Part shown: positions 9,466 to 17,602 of the stretch, piece by piece | How the letters are laid out: each line of letters begins with the position of its first letter | Numbering within the stretch: position 1 is the stretch's first letter | Assembly: GCF_008040105.1 (NCBI RefSeq) | Contig: NZ_VRMG01000007.1 | Span: 62,001 to 126,000, forward strand | Reading direction: 5' to 3' | Length of the DNA stretch: 64,000 nucleotides | Source: Lacisediminihabitans profunda | GTDB lineage: Bacteria > Actinomycetota > Actinomycetes > Actinomycetales > Microbacteriaceae | The notes under the pieces: generated by a model | Seen by the model: only the letters and a program-made list of their open reading frames with translations | Database searches by the model: none | Told to the model about the DNA's origin: nothing | Made by a program: the position numbers and the translations under genes

Positions 9466-10293
9466 CTAGACGTAGTCGCGCGTGCCATTCGCTGCGTCGT
9501 ACTCCGCGCGTCGCTCGGCCGACTCGCGCTCGAAGGTCGCACGCGACTCGACGTTGCGCACCTTCACGCGGCGTCCGCGGGCGCTGATGCCCGCTCCCGC
9601 CCAGAGCGTGACCTCGCGAGCGAGCAGCGCCGCGGCGATCACGAGCGGGTTGGTCAGTGCCTGGCCGAAGAGGCGGGTCGCACCGGACGGCGTCTCCAGC
9701 ACGATTCCGCCCACCAACAGGCCGGTGCCGACCGTGCCGAAGTAGACGAGGAGCCCCACGAAGAGGCTGCCCAGGATGTAGGCCCACCAGTTGGCGCGGT
9801 TGGCGAGGAGCGCCAGGATGATGAACCCGAGCAGGAAAAACAGCGCGGGCACGTAGAACTCGATCGCGCCGAGGAAGTTGAACGACGACACACCGGTGCG
9901 CGCGGTCTCGATGAGCGCGACGATGAGCGCGTACAGCGCGGCGAAAATGATGGTGGACAGCAGCCCGATGAGCACGCCGAAGCCGCGGTTGCCCTTCTTG
10001 CGCGGCTCGACCGGGGCGGTCACGTAGATGGTCTGCGCCGGCGGCGTCCCGACGACCGTGGTCGGCTCTGGGGAGACCTCTGTGACGGGCTCCGCGGCGA
10101 CGGGCTCGGCGAGAACCTCCGCGGGCACCTCGCTCACGTGGCTCGTGGCGCGCACGGGCTCCACGAGCGGCTCGGGCTGCGGGTCGATCGCGTCTTCCTC
10201 CACGACATCCTCTTCCGGAACGACGATTTCGTCGTTCGGTGCAGCGACGTGCCGGTTTTCAACGCCCTCGGGCGCCGGTGTCTCGTTGCTCAT
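9466..10293 (-). CDS. Hypothetical membrane protein with long acidic Pro/Glu N-terminus
   Basis: The 275-residue protein has a low-complexity acidic N-terminal region (about residues 1-90, rich in E, P and V) predicted to be cytoplasmic and disordered. Basic residues EPRKKGNRG precede four hydrophobic helices between roughly 105 and 225. The C-terminal tail is charged. No family is recognised. It lies 64 nt downstream of pilO and 9 nt upstream of another membrane-protein gene. Membership of the pilus operon is possible but unproven. Confidence 0.75.
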   Translation of the reverse strand: MSNETPAPEGVENRHVAAPNDEIVVPEEDVVEEDAIDPQPEPLVEPVRATSHVSEVPAEVLAEPVAAEPVTEVSPEPTTVVGTPPAQTIYVTAPVEPRKKGNRGFGVLIGLLSTIIFAALYALIVALIETARTGVSSFNFLGAIEFYVPALFFLLGFIILALLANRANWWAYILGSLFVGLLVYFGTVGTGLLVGGIVLETPSGATRLFGQALTNPLVIAAALLAREVTLWAGAGISARGRRVKVRNVESRATFERESAERRAEYDAANGTRDYV

Positions 10294-10357
10294 GGTGTCG
10301 CTCCTTACGGGCCCCTAGGCCATCCCTAACGGTCAGGTCAGCCTAGCAATGCCCGTG

Positions 10358-11065
10358 CTATTTGGTGCCCGCCGTGCTGGTTCCCTGCGCGAGAAGCACG
10401 TAGACGAGTCCCTTAACGGTCGCTTCCACCCCCTGAGCGGTTTTGGTCGACGGAGGCGCAGTCGTCAGGTTCGTGACGAGGAAGAGCCGCTGGCCGGTCT
10501 GCAGGCCTTTGACGAAGTTGAGTACGTTCGAATACGGCCCGCTGATCGCCACATCGATCGGAATCGCGATGAAATTCGCCGCGGTGATCTTCGGGTTCGT
10601 GACGAGCGCCGGCGCCTCGGGAGCCACCGGACCGACGACCACGGGGGCAGCGCTCGCCGAGGGAGACGGCGTCGGGCTCGGCGTCGCTCCGGGAGCCGGA
10701 GCCACGACTGTCACGGGCGGCGTGTACGCCTTCGCGTCGGACACGGTAATCGTCTTCACCGCCACTCCATATTGGCTCGACAGCGAGTCGATTTCGGTCA
10801 CAAACGTCGACAGTTGCGCGCTCGACGGAACCGACTTTCGCAGGGAAGTCACCTTCTTCGTCAGTTCGCCCATTCCCTTGAAGTCGCTCTTCAGCGCGAC
10901 GAGCTGGCGCTCGCTCGCGGCGTTCTGCGACTTCACTGTCGTGAGGTTTTGACTCGCGGCGCTCGCGGCGTTCAGCTGGGGTTGGATTCCGAGAAACCAG
11001 CCCGCCACCACGACGACGAGCATCACGGCGACCGTTCCGATGATCCAGAGTCTGTTCCTGTCCAC
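10358..11065 (-). CDS. pilO: Type IV pilus inner-membrane alignment protein PilO-like
   Basis: PilO pairs with PilN to form the membrane alignment subcomplex that connects the PilM ring to the pilus. The 235-residue product has one N-terminal helix (about 8-27), then a coiled-coil region and a C-terminal ferredoxin-like domain. A Pro/Ser/Ala-rich linker (PSPTPSPSASA) interrupts the periplasmic-side domain, which is unusual. The GTG start at 11065 lies 1 nt after the pilN stop; the longer frame to 11182 overlaps pilN without support. It is the last recognisable pil gene. Confidence 0.85.
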   Translation of the reverse strand: MDRNRLWIIGTVAVMLVVVVAGWFLGIQPQLNAASAASQNLTTVKSQNAASERQLVALKSDFKGMGELTKKVTSLRKSVPSSAQLSTFVTEIDSLSSQYGVAVKTITVSDAKAYTPPVTVVAPAPGATPSPTPSPSASAAPVVVGPVAPEAPALVTNPKITAANFIAIPIDVAISGPYSNVLNFVKGLQTGQRLFLVTNLTTAPPSTKTAQGVEATVKGLVYVLLAQGTSTAGTK

Positions 11066-11066
11066 G

Positions 11067-11732
11067 TCACTTCCCCTTCGCTGCAAAGCGCTTTGTGAAG
11101 GCGGCCTCGCTGATGTGCATCGTGATGTTGACGGTGTAGGCCCCCGCGTCGCCCTCGCGAGTGACGTTCCCGGGGGAGGCATCCGTGTACCCCGGAAGCG
11201 TGGTGAGCGAGTCCAACCAGGCGGGGACCTCGGGCAGGGTCTCGCTTGTGGCGACGAAACTCAGCGTCGCGACGCGAGAACCCTGCAGTGGAACCGCCGA
11301 CTGAGTGAAGGACTGCAGCGGTGTACCCGCCTCGATCGTCACCGACGTCAGCGTCACGTTCGCCGGTAGGGTCGCCTGCACCTGGTTGAGATACGCCTGC
11401 CAGTCGATCTCGGTCGAGGTACCCACCTCCTGGGCCGCCTGCACCATTCCCACCTCATCCTGCACGGCTCGCACCTTGATGTACTTGCTCTGTTGCGCCA
11501 GAAGGGTCGACGTCGTCTGTTGTTCCGAGGCGAGGCTTAAATTCACCTGGAAGGCTTGGAGGGCGGCAAGACCCGTGCCCAAGATCACCAGAACCACCAG
11601 CACCGCGGTGGCCGCCCAGAGGCGGTGACGCGTCGCGAGGGCCTTGCGTTGCTGCCGGAGTTCCGGCGGCAACAGGTCTGCCCGGGCCTCCCCGCCGACT
11701 TCGAGCGCCTGGGACTTCGCCGTGCCGCTCAT
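11067..11732 (-). CDS. pilN: Type IV pilus assembly protein PilN-like
   Basis: PilN has a short cytoplasmic N-terminus that docks on PilM, one transmembrane helix and an extracytoplasmic domain that dimerises with PilO. The 221-residue product shows a basic cytoplasmic stretch, a helix at about 42-66 and a following heptad-like region, consistent with this family. Its ATG overlaps the pilM stop by 4 nt and its stop is 1 nt from the pilO GTG, as expected for subunits made together. Confidence 0.87.
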   Translation of the reverse strand: MSGTAKSQALEVGGEARADLLPPELRQQRKALATRHRLWAATAVLVVLVILGTGLAALQAFQVNLSLASEQQTTSTLLAQQSKYIKVRAVQDEVGMVQAAQEVGTSTEIDWQAYLNQVQATLPANVTLTSVTIEAGTPLQSFTQSAVPLQGSRVATLSFVATSETLPEVPAWLDSLTTLPGYTDASPGNVTREGDAGAYTVNITMHISEAAFTKRFAAKGK

Positions 11733-12775
11733 GCCATACCTCCCAGCGCGAGTCCGAGCGCGACGGTCAGCGAGGCGCCACTCTGATGCAATTCGTCCTT
11801 GTTGACAGCGCGGCCCACCGCGATCGTGGCGAACGGGTCGGCCTCGGCGACCGGAAGCTTCGTCATTTCGGCCAGCGCTTGCGGGAACCCGACGAGTTGC
11901 GCGCCCCCGCCAGTGAGCAGGATCGTGCTGATCGGTTCCTGGGGACGAAGATTCATGAAGTAGTTGATCGTGTTTCTGAGGCTTCCCAGCAGTTCGCCGG
12001 TCACCTCGTAGATGATCTCGACCGCGCTGCGCTCCTGTACTGTCGCGACCTGGGCAGCGAGGCCGAGTCTCCGTTTCAGGTCTTCGGCCTCGGCAGCATC
12101 GATCTCCAGCCTGACACTGAGCGCCTGCGTCAGGTCGTTCCCGCCTGCCGGAATGATGCGTACGAACTGGGGCACGCCGTCGACGGCGATCACGACACTG
12201 GCCGCGTTGGCGCCCACGTCGATCAACACGATTGTGCCCTTCAACTTCGGGCGCGTGATGAGTACACGGCTCAGCGCGAAGGGAATGAGGTCGACATCCA
12301 GCGGGTTGAGGCCGGCCTGCTGCACGGCCCTGACGTTTCCGAGCACGGCATCTTTGATGGCGGCGATAAGCAGACCGTGCGCGACGGGACCGCTCTCGGT
12401 CATCGACTCTGAGATGGGGTAGAAGTCGAGCAGCGCGTCGGCAACGGGCACGGGGAGCATGTCCTGCACCTGGAACGGAAGGGCCTCTCGAATGTGCGCG
12501 AGCGAGGCCTTGGGAACCGTGAGGTCACGCGCGAGCACGCGCTGGTTGCCCATGCCGAGCACCACGTTCTTACTCTTGAACCCGCCGGTCGACCAGATCC
12601 GCCTGATGACGGCGCCGACGGTGTGCGGTTCGATCACCTCGCCGCGGCTCACGGCCCCCTCTGGCAAAGGGATCTCGAGGAAACGGACGAGGGTCGGCTT
12701 CGACTTCGACGTGCTCACCTCGACGGCACGCACCGACGTGCTTCCGATGTCCACCCCAACTACGCTGCTTGCCAT
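11729..12775 (-). CDS. pilM: Type IV pilus assembly ATPase-fold protein PilM
   Basis: PilM is an actin-like (FtsA-fold) cytoplasmic protein that binds PilN and links it to the motor. The 348-residue product opens with VVGVDIGSTSVRAVEV, the first phosphate loop of this fold, and contains IVLIDVGANAASVVIAVDG and LLTGGGAQLVGF, the second phosphate and adenosine motifs. The start at 12775 (MASSVVG) is fixed by this motif. It lies 34 nt after pilD and overlaps pilN by 4 nt. Confidence 0.93.
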   Translation of the reverse strand: MASSVVGVDIGSTSVRAVEVSTSKSKPTLVRFLEIPLPEGAVSRGEVIEPHTVGAVIRRIWSTGGFKSKNVVLGMGNQRVLARDLTVPKASLAHIREALPFQVQDMLPVPVADALLDFYPISESMTESGPVAHGLLIAAIKDAVLGNVRAVQQAGLNPLDVDLIPFALSRVLITRPKLKGTIVLIDVGANAASVVIAVDGVPQFVRIIPAGGNDLTQALSVRLEIDAAEAEDLKRRLGLAAQVATVQERSAVEIIYEVTGELLGSLRNTINYFMNLRPQEPISTILLTGGGAQLVGFPQALAEMTKLPVAEADPFATIAVGRAVNKDELHQSGASLTVALGLALGGMA

Positions 12776-12809
12776 TTTTGCCCCATGTTCCCCCGCCCGC
12801 TGCTGCGGG

Positions 12810-13643
12810 CTACGCCAATCCGAATAATGCCAGATAACCGAGCGATATCGGCGCACCTACGAGCGCGCCGAGCCAAGCTCCGGCGAGCATCCACGGCCCG
12901 AACGGAATCCCGGTCTTGCGATTCGCTCGACGGAAGATCACGAGGCCCAGTGCGAACACACCCCCGATGATGAATGCGCCGAACGCGCCGACGACCAGCT
13001 GGCCCCAGCCGAGGTAGCCGAGGAAGAGCCCGAGCACCCCGGCAAGCTTGACATCGCCGAGCCCCATTCCGCCCGGGTAGGCGAACGCCATGGCCGCGTA
13101 GGCCAAGAAGAGGGCCGCCGACCCGATGGCGGCGCGAATGAGGGCACCGACGTCGGACCCCAGAACGGCCGCGGCACCCAGCAAGACGACGCCGACCAGG
13201 AAGCTCGGCAGCACGATGCGATTGGGCAGGGTGTGGGTGTCGATATCGATGAGGGCGAGCGCCACGCTCACTGCCGCGAGGTAGAGAAAGGCGGCGAACG
13301 CGAGGCCGGCGGCGACGGCGGCCGCCGTGCCCACGGACCCGCTGGCAGCGACGTTCGGCCAGAACCAGAGCGCGACGACGGTGAAGAACACCGCAGTGCC
13401 CGCCTCGACGAGCGGGTAACGCGCCGAAATGGGCGATTGACAGTCGCGGCACTTGCCGCGCAGCACCAGCCACGAGATGACGGGCATGTTGTCGTAGCCA
13501 CGGATGGGCGCGGAGCAGTGCGGGCACGCGCTCGGCGGCGACACGATGGAGAGCCTGAGCGGAACTCGATACGCCACCACGTTGAGGAAGGACCCGATGA
13601 GTGCGCCGAAGACGCCGACGAAAACTGCCACGCTAACCTGCAA
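12810..13643 (-). CDS. pilD: Prepilin peptidase / N-methyltransferase
   Basis: This polytopic membrane aspartyl protease cleaves type IV prepilins and N-methylates the new end. The 277-residue product carries an N-terminal zinc-type tetracysteine (C40, C43, C65, C68), associated with the methylase domain, and the two catalytic aspartates in LIDIDTHTLPN (D133/D135) and GMGLGDVKL (D197). It should process all six prepilin-like proteins encoded just upstream. It overlaps the preceding minor-pilin gene by 11 nt. Confidence 0.95.
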   Translation of the reverse strand: MQVSVAVFVGVFGALIGSFLNVVAYRVPLRLSIVSPPSACPHCSAPIRGYDNMPVISWLVLRGKCRDCQSPISARYPLVEAGTAVFFTVVALWFWPNVAASGSVGTAAAVAAGLAFAAFLYLAAVSVALALIDIDTHTLPNRIVLPSFLVGVVLLGAAAVLGSDVGALIRAAIGSAALFLAYAAMAFAYPGGMGLGDVKLAGVLGLFLGYLGWGQLVVGAFGAFIIGGVFALGLVIFRRANRKTGIPFGPWMLAGAWLGALVGAPISLGYLALFGLA

Positions 13644-15258
13644 GGGTCCGAATTAACATGCGCGATCCCACGGTGGCGATCGGCGGGGTGGGCGTCTCCC
13701 CGGCGTTGGTCCCCTTGAAGAAGTCCACCCCAGGAATTCCGATCGGGACATAGTCCAGCGTGAAGGCATTGGCGGTCTTGGTGGAACTCGAATAGATCTG
13801 GCCGCGCCAGACATCGGCCGAGTTGGTGATCGGGCAGGGCGAGTAGATCAGGGCGGCGACGTGGGCGCCGATGTCGACGTTGTTGGTCATCGTGAAGGCG
13901 CCGCCGCTGGGGCAGTCCGGCACGTGGTTGTTGGTGACGCCGCGGTCCGGAATGATGAACCACAGCTTGTGATCGACCGCCGGGTCGGACGATTCGAAGT
14001 CGTTGCCACCGAGCTTGAACGAATTGCCGATGATGACGAGATCGCTCTTCATGCTCTGCACCGAGCTCAGGGCTGTGAAGTCGAGCGCGCAGGAGACGGC
14101 GTTGAGCACGTGTGGCGTCGGGGACGCGAGCAGCGTGGTGATGGCGGTCGTGAAGCCTGACCCGCTGCAGCTGCTGCCCGAGATGGTCGTTTCTGTGAAT
14201 CCCGGCCAGTCGGTGATCGCGTACGGGTAGTCCACCCATCCCGGCACATAGGGCACCGTCGGAGCCACCATGCCGGTCTGGTTCTGGGTGATGGTGCCGG
14301 TGACGGCACCGCCGTTCGAGACTGTTCCGGCGACGACCACGGAGCCGCCAACGGTCGCGCCGTTGGAGATCACTGAGCCGCCTCCGGTGGGTCCCGCGAC
14401 GATGCCCCCTCCGATTGCCCCCTGGATCTTGACGGGCCCCGCGGCGAAGACGCTTCCGTCGACGATTGCAGAGTTGCTGAGCGAGACCGACGGATACGTT
14501 CCTGTCGACGCGCTCACGTTGCCGTTGACCCGCGAGTTTTGCAGGCTGATCGTGCCCGAGGCGTACAGGTCACCGTTGATGATGCATCCGCTCGCCAGGG
14601 ACGCCCCGCCAGACCCGAGGATGACGTTTCCCTTGATTGTGGAGCCCGAGGTGCAGGCGACGCTTCCCGACAGGTATTGGATCGTCGGCAGGATATTTCC
14701 CGCCTGAGTGAGCGTGAGGTTGTTCACCGTCGAGTCGGTCTGCGAGAAGGAGTAGATCGACGCCCCGGTCGCGGTCAGCCAGGGCGGTGCGGTGAGCGTG
14801 TACTGGTAGATCGCCTCGACCTGGCGGGTGTTTCCGGAGGAGTTGCCCGCGACTCCGGGTGAAGTCGCCGTTCCCGTGGCGACGAGCTTCAATCGCTGCA
14901 CCGCGGTGGTGGTCGGGCACCCGCTCACCCAGGAGGTGTCGATGTCACCGGGAGAGGTTACGAGGGTCGAGTAAGAGACAGCCACGCTGAAGACTGGTTC
15001 AGTCGTGCTCGAGTATTGGGGCTGGCAGACCGCTGCTGGGAGCCCGAGGCTGGCCGCCGCGAAGTCGACTCCGGCCTCCGCTGCCGCCTGCGCCTGCACT
15101 CCCGACCGCATGGAGGTGCTGTAGCCCACCGCGTAGAGGGAGGTCGAGGTCACGGTCACGGCGATGATCGCGGCCACCGCCGTCAGCCCTATTGCCGCAA
15201 GCAGCGCGGCCCCGCGTTCCTCGTTCGCTACCTCGCGGAATCTATCGGCTAGAAACAT
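13633..15258 (-). CDS. PilX-type minor pilin with bactofilin-like repeat region
   Basis: The 541-residue protein starts at 15258 with a PilX-N-like leader: 16 residues ending ...NEERG, then a hydrophobic helix AALLAAIGLTAVAA without the Glu at +5, as is usual for PilX. Residues about 201-325 form a run of short imperfect repeats (GNVILGSGG, INGDLYASGT, VNGNVSAS, VDGSVFAAG, VGGSVVVAGT) resembling the right-handed beta-helix of bactofilins. The C-terminal 200 residues are unrecognised. Tip adhesin or pilus-initiation roles are inferences. It overlaps pilD and the pilW-like gene. Confidence 0.8.
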   Translation of the reverse strand: MFLADRFREVANEERGAALLAAIGLTAVAAIIAVTVTSTSLYAVGYSTSMRSGVQAQAAAEAGVDFAAASLGLPAAVCQPQYSSTTEPVFSVAVSYSTLVTSPGDIDTSWVSGCPTTTAVQRLKLVATGTATSPGVAGNSSGNTRQVEAIYQYTLTAPPWLTATGASIYSFSQTDSTVNNLTLTQAGNILPTIQYLSGSVACTSGSTIKGNVILGSGGASLASGCIINGDLYASGTISLQNSRVNGNVSASTGTYPSVSLSNSAIVDGSVFAAGPVKIQGAIGGGIVAGPTGGGSVISNGATVGGSVVVAGTVSNGGAVTGTITQNQTGMVAPTVPYVPGWVDYPYAITDWPGFTETTISGSSCSGSGFTTAITTLLASPTPHVLNAVSCALDFTALSSVQSMKSDLVIIGNSFKLGGNDFESSDPAVDHKLWFIIPDRGVTNNHVPDCPSGGAFTMTNNVDIGAHVAALIYSPCPITNSADVWRGQIYSSSTKTANAFTLDYVPIGIPGVDFFKGTNAGETPTPPIATVGSRMLIRTLAG

Positions 15259-15842
15259 GGTGAACTCACCGTCGGTGTTTGAGGGGTGTAGGTGGTGGTC
15301 GTGATCTTGACGTAGGGGTGGGAATCGGCCGCAACATTGAAGGTGAGGTCTACGCGCGAGCCGGCAGGGGCAGTGAAGACATTCCCGGTGACGGCGATGG
15401 GGCTTACCCCGACGCCGAGAAGCGTCCAGACTCCCTGCGGCCCGCCGCTCGGCAGGGTGATCACCGAGGCGGGCGTCGTTCGCTTCGTATACACGGCGCC
15501 GCCGTTTGCGGGGGTGTAATACCATGCCTGGCAGGACGAGGCAGTGGAAGCCGGGTCGCTTCCAATGACGCGGGCGATTAGAAGTTGCGTGCCAGTCGTC
15601 GTGTTGCTGATCACGGTGACGGCGGACGCATTGCGGACGCCCGACTGTACCGACCTGACGATCTGTTGCGCCACCGTTGCGGCGCTCGTCACGCTCTTCA
15701 CCGTCTGCTGGGTCGACAGCCCGCTCACGAGCACTCCGCCGGCGATAAGGAGCACGACGAGGGAGAGCAGCATTGAAATGATCAGCTCGACAAGCGTGAA
15801 CCCGGCGTCCCCGCCTCCACTGGCACCCCGCTTCTGCGTCAT
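15249..15842 (-). CDS. PilW-type minor prepilin
   Basis: The 197-residue product has a 14-residue leader ending in GG-DAG, then the class III prepilin sequence FTLVELIISMLLSLVVLLIA with Glu at +5, followed by a globular domain with a C-terminal Cys. PilD should cleave after the Gly. The start at 15842 is chosen because its ATG overlaps the preceding gene by 4 nt and the extended frame lacks a leader. It probably belongs to a priming complex with the adjacent PilV- and PilX-like proteins. Confidence 0.85.
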   Translation of the reverse strand: MTQKRGASGGGDAGFTLVELIISMLLSLVVLLIAGGVLVSGLSTQQTVKSVTSAATVAQQIVRSVQSGVRNASAVTVISNTTTGTQLLIARVIGSDPASTASSCQAWYYTPANGGAVYTKRTTPASVITLPSGGPQGVWTLLGVGVSPIAVTGNVFTAPAGSRVDLTFNVAADSHPYVKITTTTYTPQTPTVSSPCF

Positions 15843-16282
15843 GGCGCCGTCACCAGAATCAGGGTTGTCGCGGAAGCGGTGGCGGCGGGGTAGCCCGGCT
15901 GGGTCACCGACACACGCACTTTCACGACGCCTGGGTAAATCAACGGGCACGTGATTGCGGTCCAGACCGGCTGCAGGGTGACCCCCCGGGGGTCAACCAC
16001 TGGCGCTGGGGTAATCGCAATGAAGCCCGCGATATCTGAGCACTTCGTTGCGGTCGACGACTGTGTGCTCACCGCACGAGCTGACTCGATCTGCTGGCTG
16101 ACAATCTGCGTGGCGGTGGCGATCGTCGTATTCCGGGCACTGAGCTTGATTGTGTTGACGAGCACCGGAGCGAAGGAAAGGAGAAGAAGGGCCAGGAGCA
16201 GCATTGCGACGACAATCTCGATGATTCCCACGCCCTGCTCATTACCACCGTCAACATCGCGGAGACTTCGGGTCTCTCTCAT
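15839..16282 (-). CDS. PilV-type minor prepilin
   Basis: The 147-residue product has a 17-residue leader ending NEQG, then VGIIEIVVAMLLLALLLLSF, a prepilin helix with Glu at +5. The remaining 95 residues form a small head domain with two cysteines, likely disulfide-bonded. It is the first of three minor-pilin genes whose ends overlap (PilV-, PilW- and PilX-like), a common order in type IV pilus loci. Confidence 0.85.
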   Translation of the reverse strand: MRETRSLRDVDGGNEQGVGIIEIVVAMLLLALLLLSFAPVLVNTIKLSARNTTIATATQIVSQQIESARAVSTQSSTATKCSDIAGFIAITPAPVVDPRGVTLQPVWTAITCPLIYPGVVKVRVSVTQPGYPAATASATTLILVTAP

Positions 16283-16331
16283 GGCTCCCCTTGCTCAAGC
16301 TCGAGTGGCGAAGATTTGCCTGTCGCCGTGG

Positions 16332-16371
16332 CCTGCGACTCGAGTAGCTGCGAGGCTGCCCGAGTCGCAGG
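16332..16371 (-). promoter_or_regulatory. Stem-loop after the second major pilin gene
   Basis: CCTGCGACTCG and CGAGTCGCAGG form a perfect 11-bp stem with an 18-nt loop, 10 nt past the stop codon of the pilin gene at 16382. No T run follows on the minus strand. It likely blocks 3' exonucleases or partly terminates, keeping pilin mRNA above minor-pilin mRNA. Function is inferred. Confidence 0.65.
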
Positions 16372-16381
16372 ACGGTGACTA

Positions 16382-16858
16382 TTACGGGATCAAGACCCCG
16401 GCGGCCGTGCAGCCGGCCGTCGCACTGGATACGACGCCCGAGAGGTCGCTTGCGGCAACCAGCGTCCCGGTCACACTCTTGGCGGAAACGCAGAAGGCCC
16501 CGGCGGCGCCCACCGTGAGGACCGGGATGGAACCGGGCGCTGCGTAGTTGCCGGTAGCCGCCGGAGCGACGTAACCATACTTGGGCAGCAGGTTGGCGGC
16601 CGTCAGGTCGGTAGGAATCGTGCCGTTGTTGTCCGTCGCAGAAGCCACGACTGCGGTCTTCGCGTTCGAGACGTCCGACTTCACGGCGCTGTCCTTGGCG
16701 TTGTTCTGGATGCCCAGGTACACCGGGATGGCGATCGCCGCGAGAATGCCGATGATGATGACGACGACGAGAAGCTCGATCAGGGTAAAGCCCTGGCTCT
16801 CGCCCTCGCGCAGTGCCTTCAGACGTGCGTCCAATGCACGGTTAATACGAGTGTTCAT
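16382..16858 (-). CDS. Type IV major-type prepilin, copy 2
   Basis: The 158-residue prepilin has a 23-residue leader ending ESQG, then FTLIELLVVVIIIGILAAIA with Glu at +5 (E28). The head domain ends with a pair of cysteines (FCVSAKS and TAGC) that should close a D-loop. It is almost identical to the pilin at 16969-17439 after the cleavage site; differences cluster in the leader and at a few alanine/threonine positions. Two near-identical tandem pilins suggest recent duplication with gene conversion. Confidence 0.93.
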   Translation of the reverse strand: MNTRINRALDARLKALREGESQGFTLIELLVVVIIIGILAAIAIPVYLGIQNNAKDSAVKSDVSNAKTAVVASATDNNGTIPTDLTAANLLPKYGYVAPAATGNYAAPGSIPVLTVGAAGAFCVSAKSVTGTLVAASDLSGVVSSATAGCTAAGVLIP

Positions 16859-16920
16859 GAAACCGCCCCTTTCGGGAGAAAGATGGATGGATGTATGTCA
16901 ACAAGGTGGATCGGGTTGAA

Positions 16921-16958
16921 TTGGGCTTGGGCGGTCAAGTGCACCGTCCCAAGCCCAA
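16921..16958 (-). promoter_or_regulatory. Stem-loop after the first major pilin gene
   Basis: TTGGGCTTGGG-CGGT pairs with ACCG-TCCCAAGCCCAA, an about 15-bp stem with one bulged base and a 7-nt loop. It begins 10 nt past the stop of the pilin at 16969, the same distance as the different hairpin after copy 2. No T run follows. An mRNA-stabilising or attenuating role is inferred. Confidence 0.65.
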
Positions 16959-16968
16959 GACGTGGTTA

Positions 16969-17439
16969 TTACGGGATCAAGACCCCGGCGGCCGTGCAGC
17001 CGGCCGTCGCACTGGATACGACGCCCGAGAGGTCGCTTGCGGCAACCAGCGTCCCGGTCACACTCTTGGCGGAAACGCAGAAGGCCCCCGAGGCACCGAC
17101 CGTGATGACGGGGATGGAACCGGGCGCTGCGTAGTTGCCGGTAGCCGCCGGAGCGACGTAACCATACTTGGGCAGCAGGGCGGCGGCCGTCAGGGCGGCA
17201 GGAATCGTGCCGTTGTTGTCCGTCGCAGAAGCCACGACTGCGGTCTTCGCGTTCGAGACGTCCGACTTCACGGCGCTGTCCTTGGCGTTGTTCTGGATGC
17301 CCAGGTACACCGGGATGGCGATCGCCGCGAGAATGCCGATAATGATGACGACGACGAGAAGCTCGATCAGGGTAAAGCCCTCATCGTTCTTGCGCAGCGC
17401 CAGGCGTGCGTTGAGGGCACGATTGATGCGAGTAATCAT
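16969..17439 (-). CDS. Type IV major-type prepilin, copy 1
   Basis: The 156-residue prepilin has a 21-residue leader ending KNDEG, then FTLIELLVVVIIIGILAAIA with Glu at +5. The head domain carries the FCVSAKS...TAGC cysteine pair. An AAGGAC ribosome-binding site precedes the ATG at 17439, and a 163-bp structured leader precedes the gene, suggesting separate regulation from pilBTC. It is probably the main pilus subunit, either alone or mixed with copy 2. Confidence 0.93.
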   Translation of the reverse strand: MITRINRALNARLALRKNDEGFTLIELLVVVIIIGILAAIAIPVYLGIQNNAKDSAVKSDVSNAKTAVVASATDNNGTIPAALTAAALLPKYGYVAPAATGNYAAPGSIPVITVGASGAFCVSAKSVTGTLVAASDLSGVVSSATAGCTAAGVLIP

Positions 17440-17602
17440 GTGATTTGTCCTTTTCTATCGGGAATGGTTGATTCGGGATAGAAGGTCGGCTTCTCATCCC
17501 CCCAGTAGCGATGGTATTGATTGTGCTGGCGATAGACACACCCCCGATGAGGGGGATATATCGCTTTTTGCGCCCCCAGTTGGAGGCACGTAGAAGCGGC
17601 CG
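17440..17602 (-). promoter_or_regulatory. Structured leader upstream of the major pilin genes
   Basis: Two hairpins are visible in this 163-bp gap. At 17529-17564 an outer GCGATA/TATCGC stem encloses a CCCCC/GGGGG stem. At 17453-17483 TTCTATC pairs with GATAGAA and ends right against the AAGGAC ribosome-binding site. Neither a convincing sigma-70 promoter nor a known riboswitch (I looked for the c-di-GMP-I core) was recognised. It may control pilin translation or carry its own promoter. Confidence 0.45.

Noticed and set aside
17440-17602. c-di-GMP riboswitch before the pilins
   Set aside because: The GCAAA-containing core and the tetraloop/receptor arrangement of the known classes were not found.
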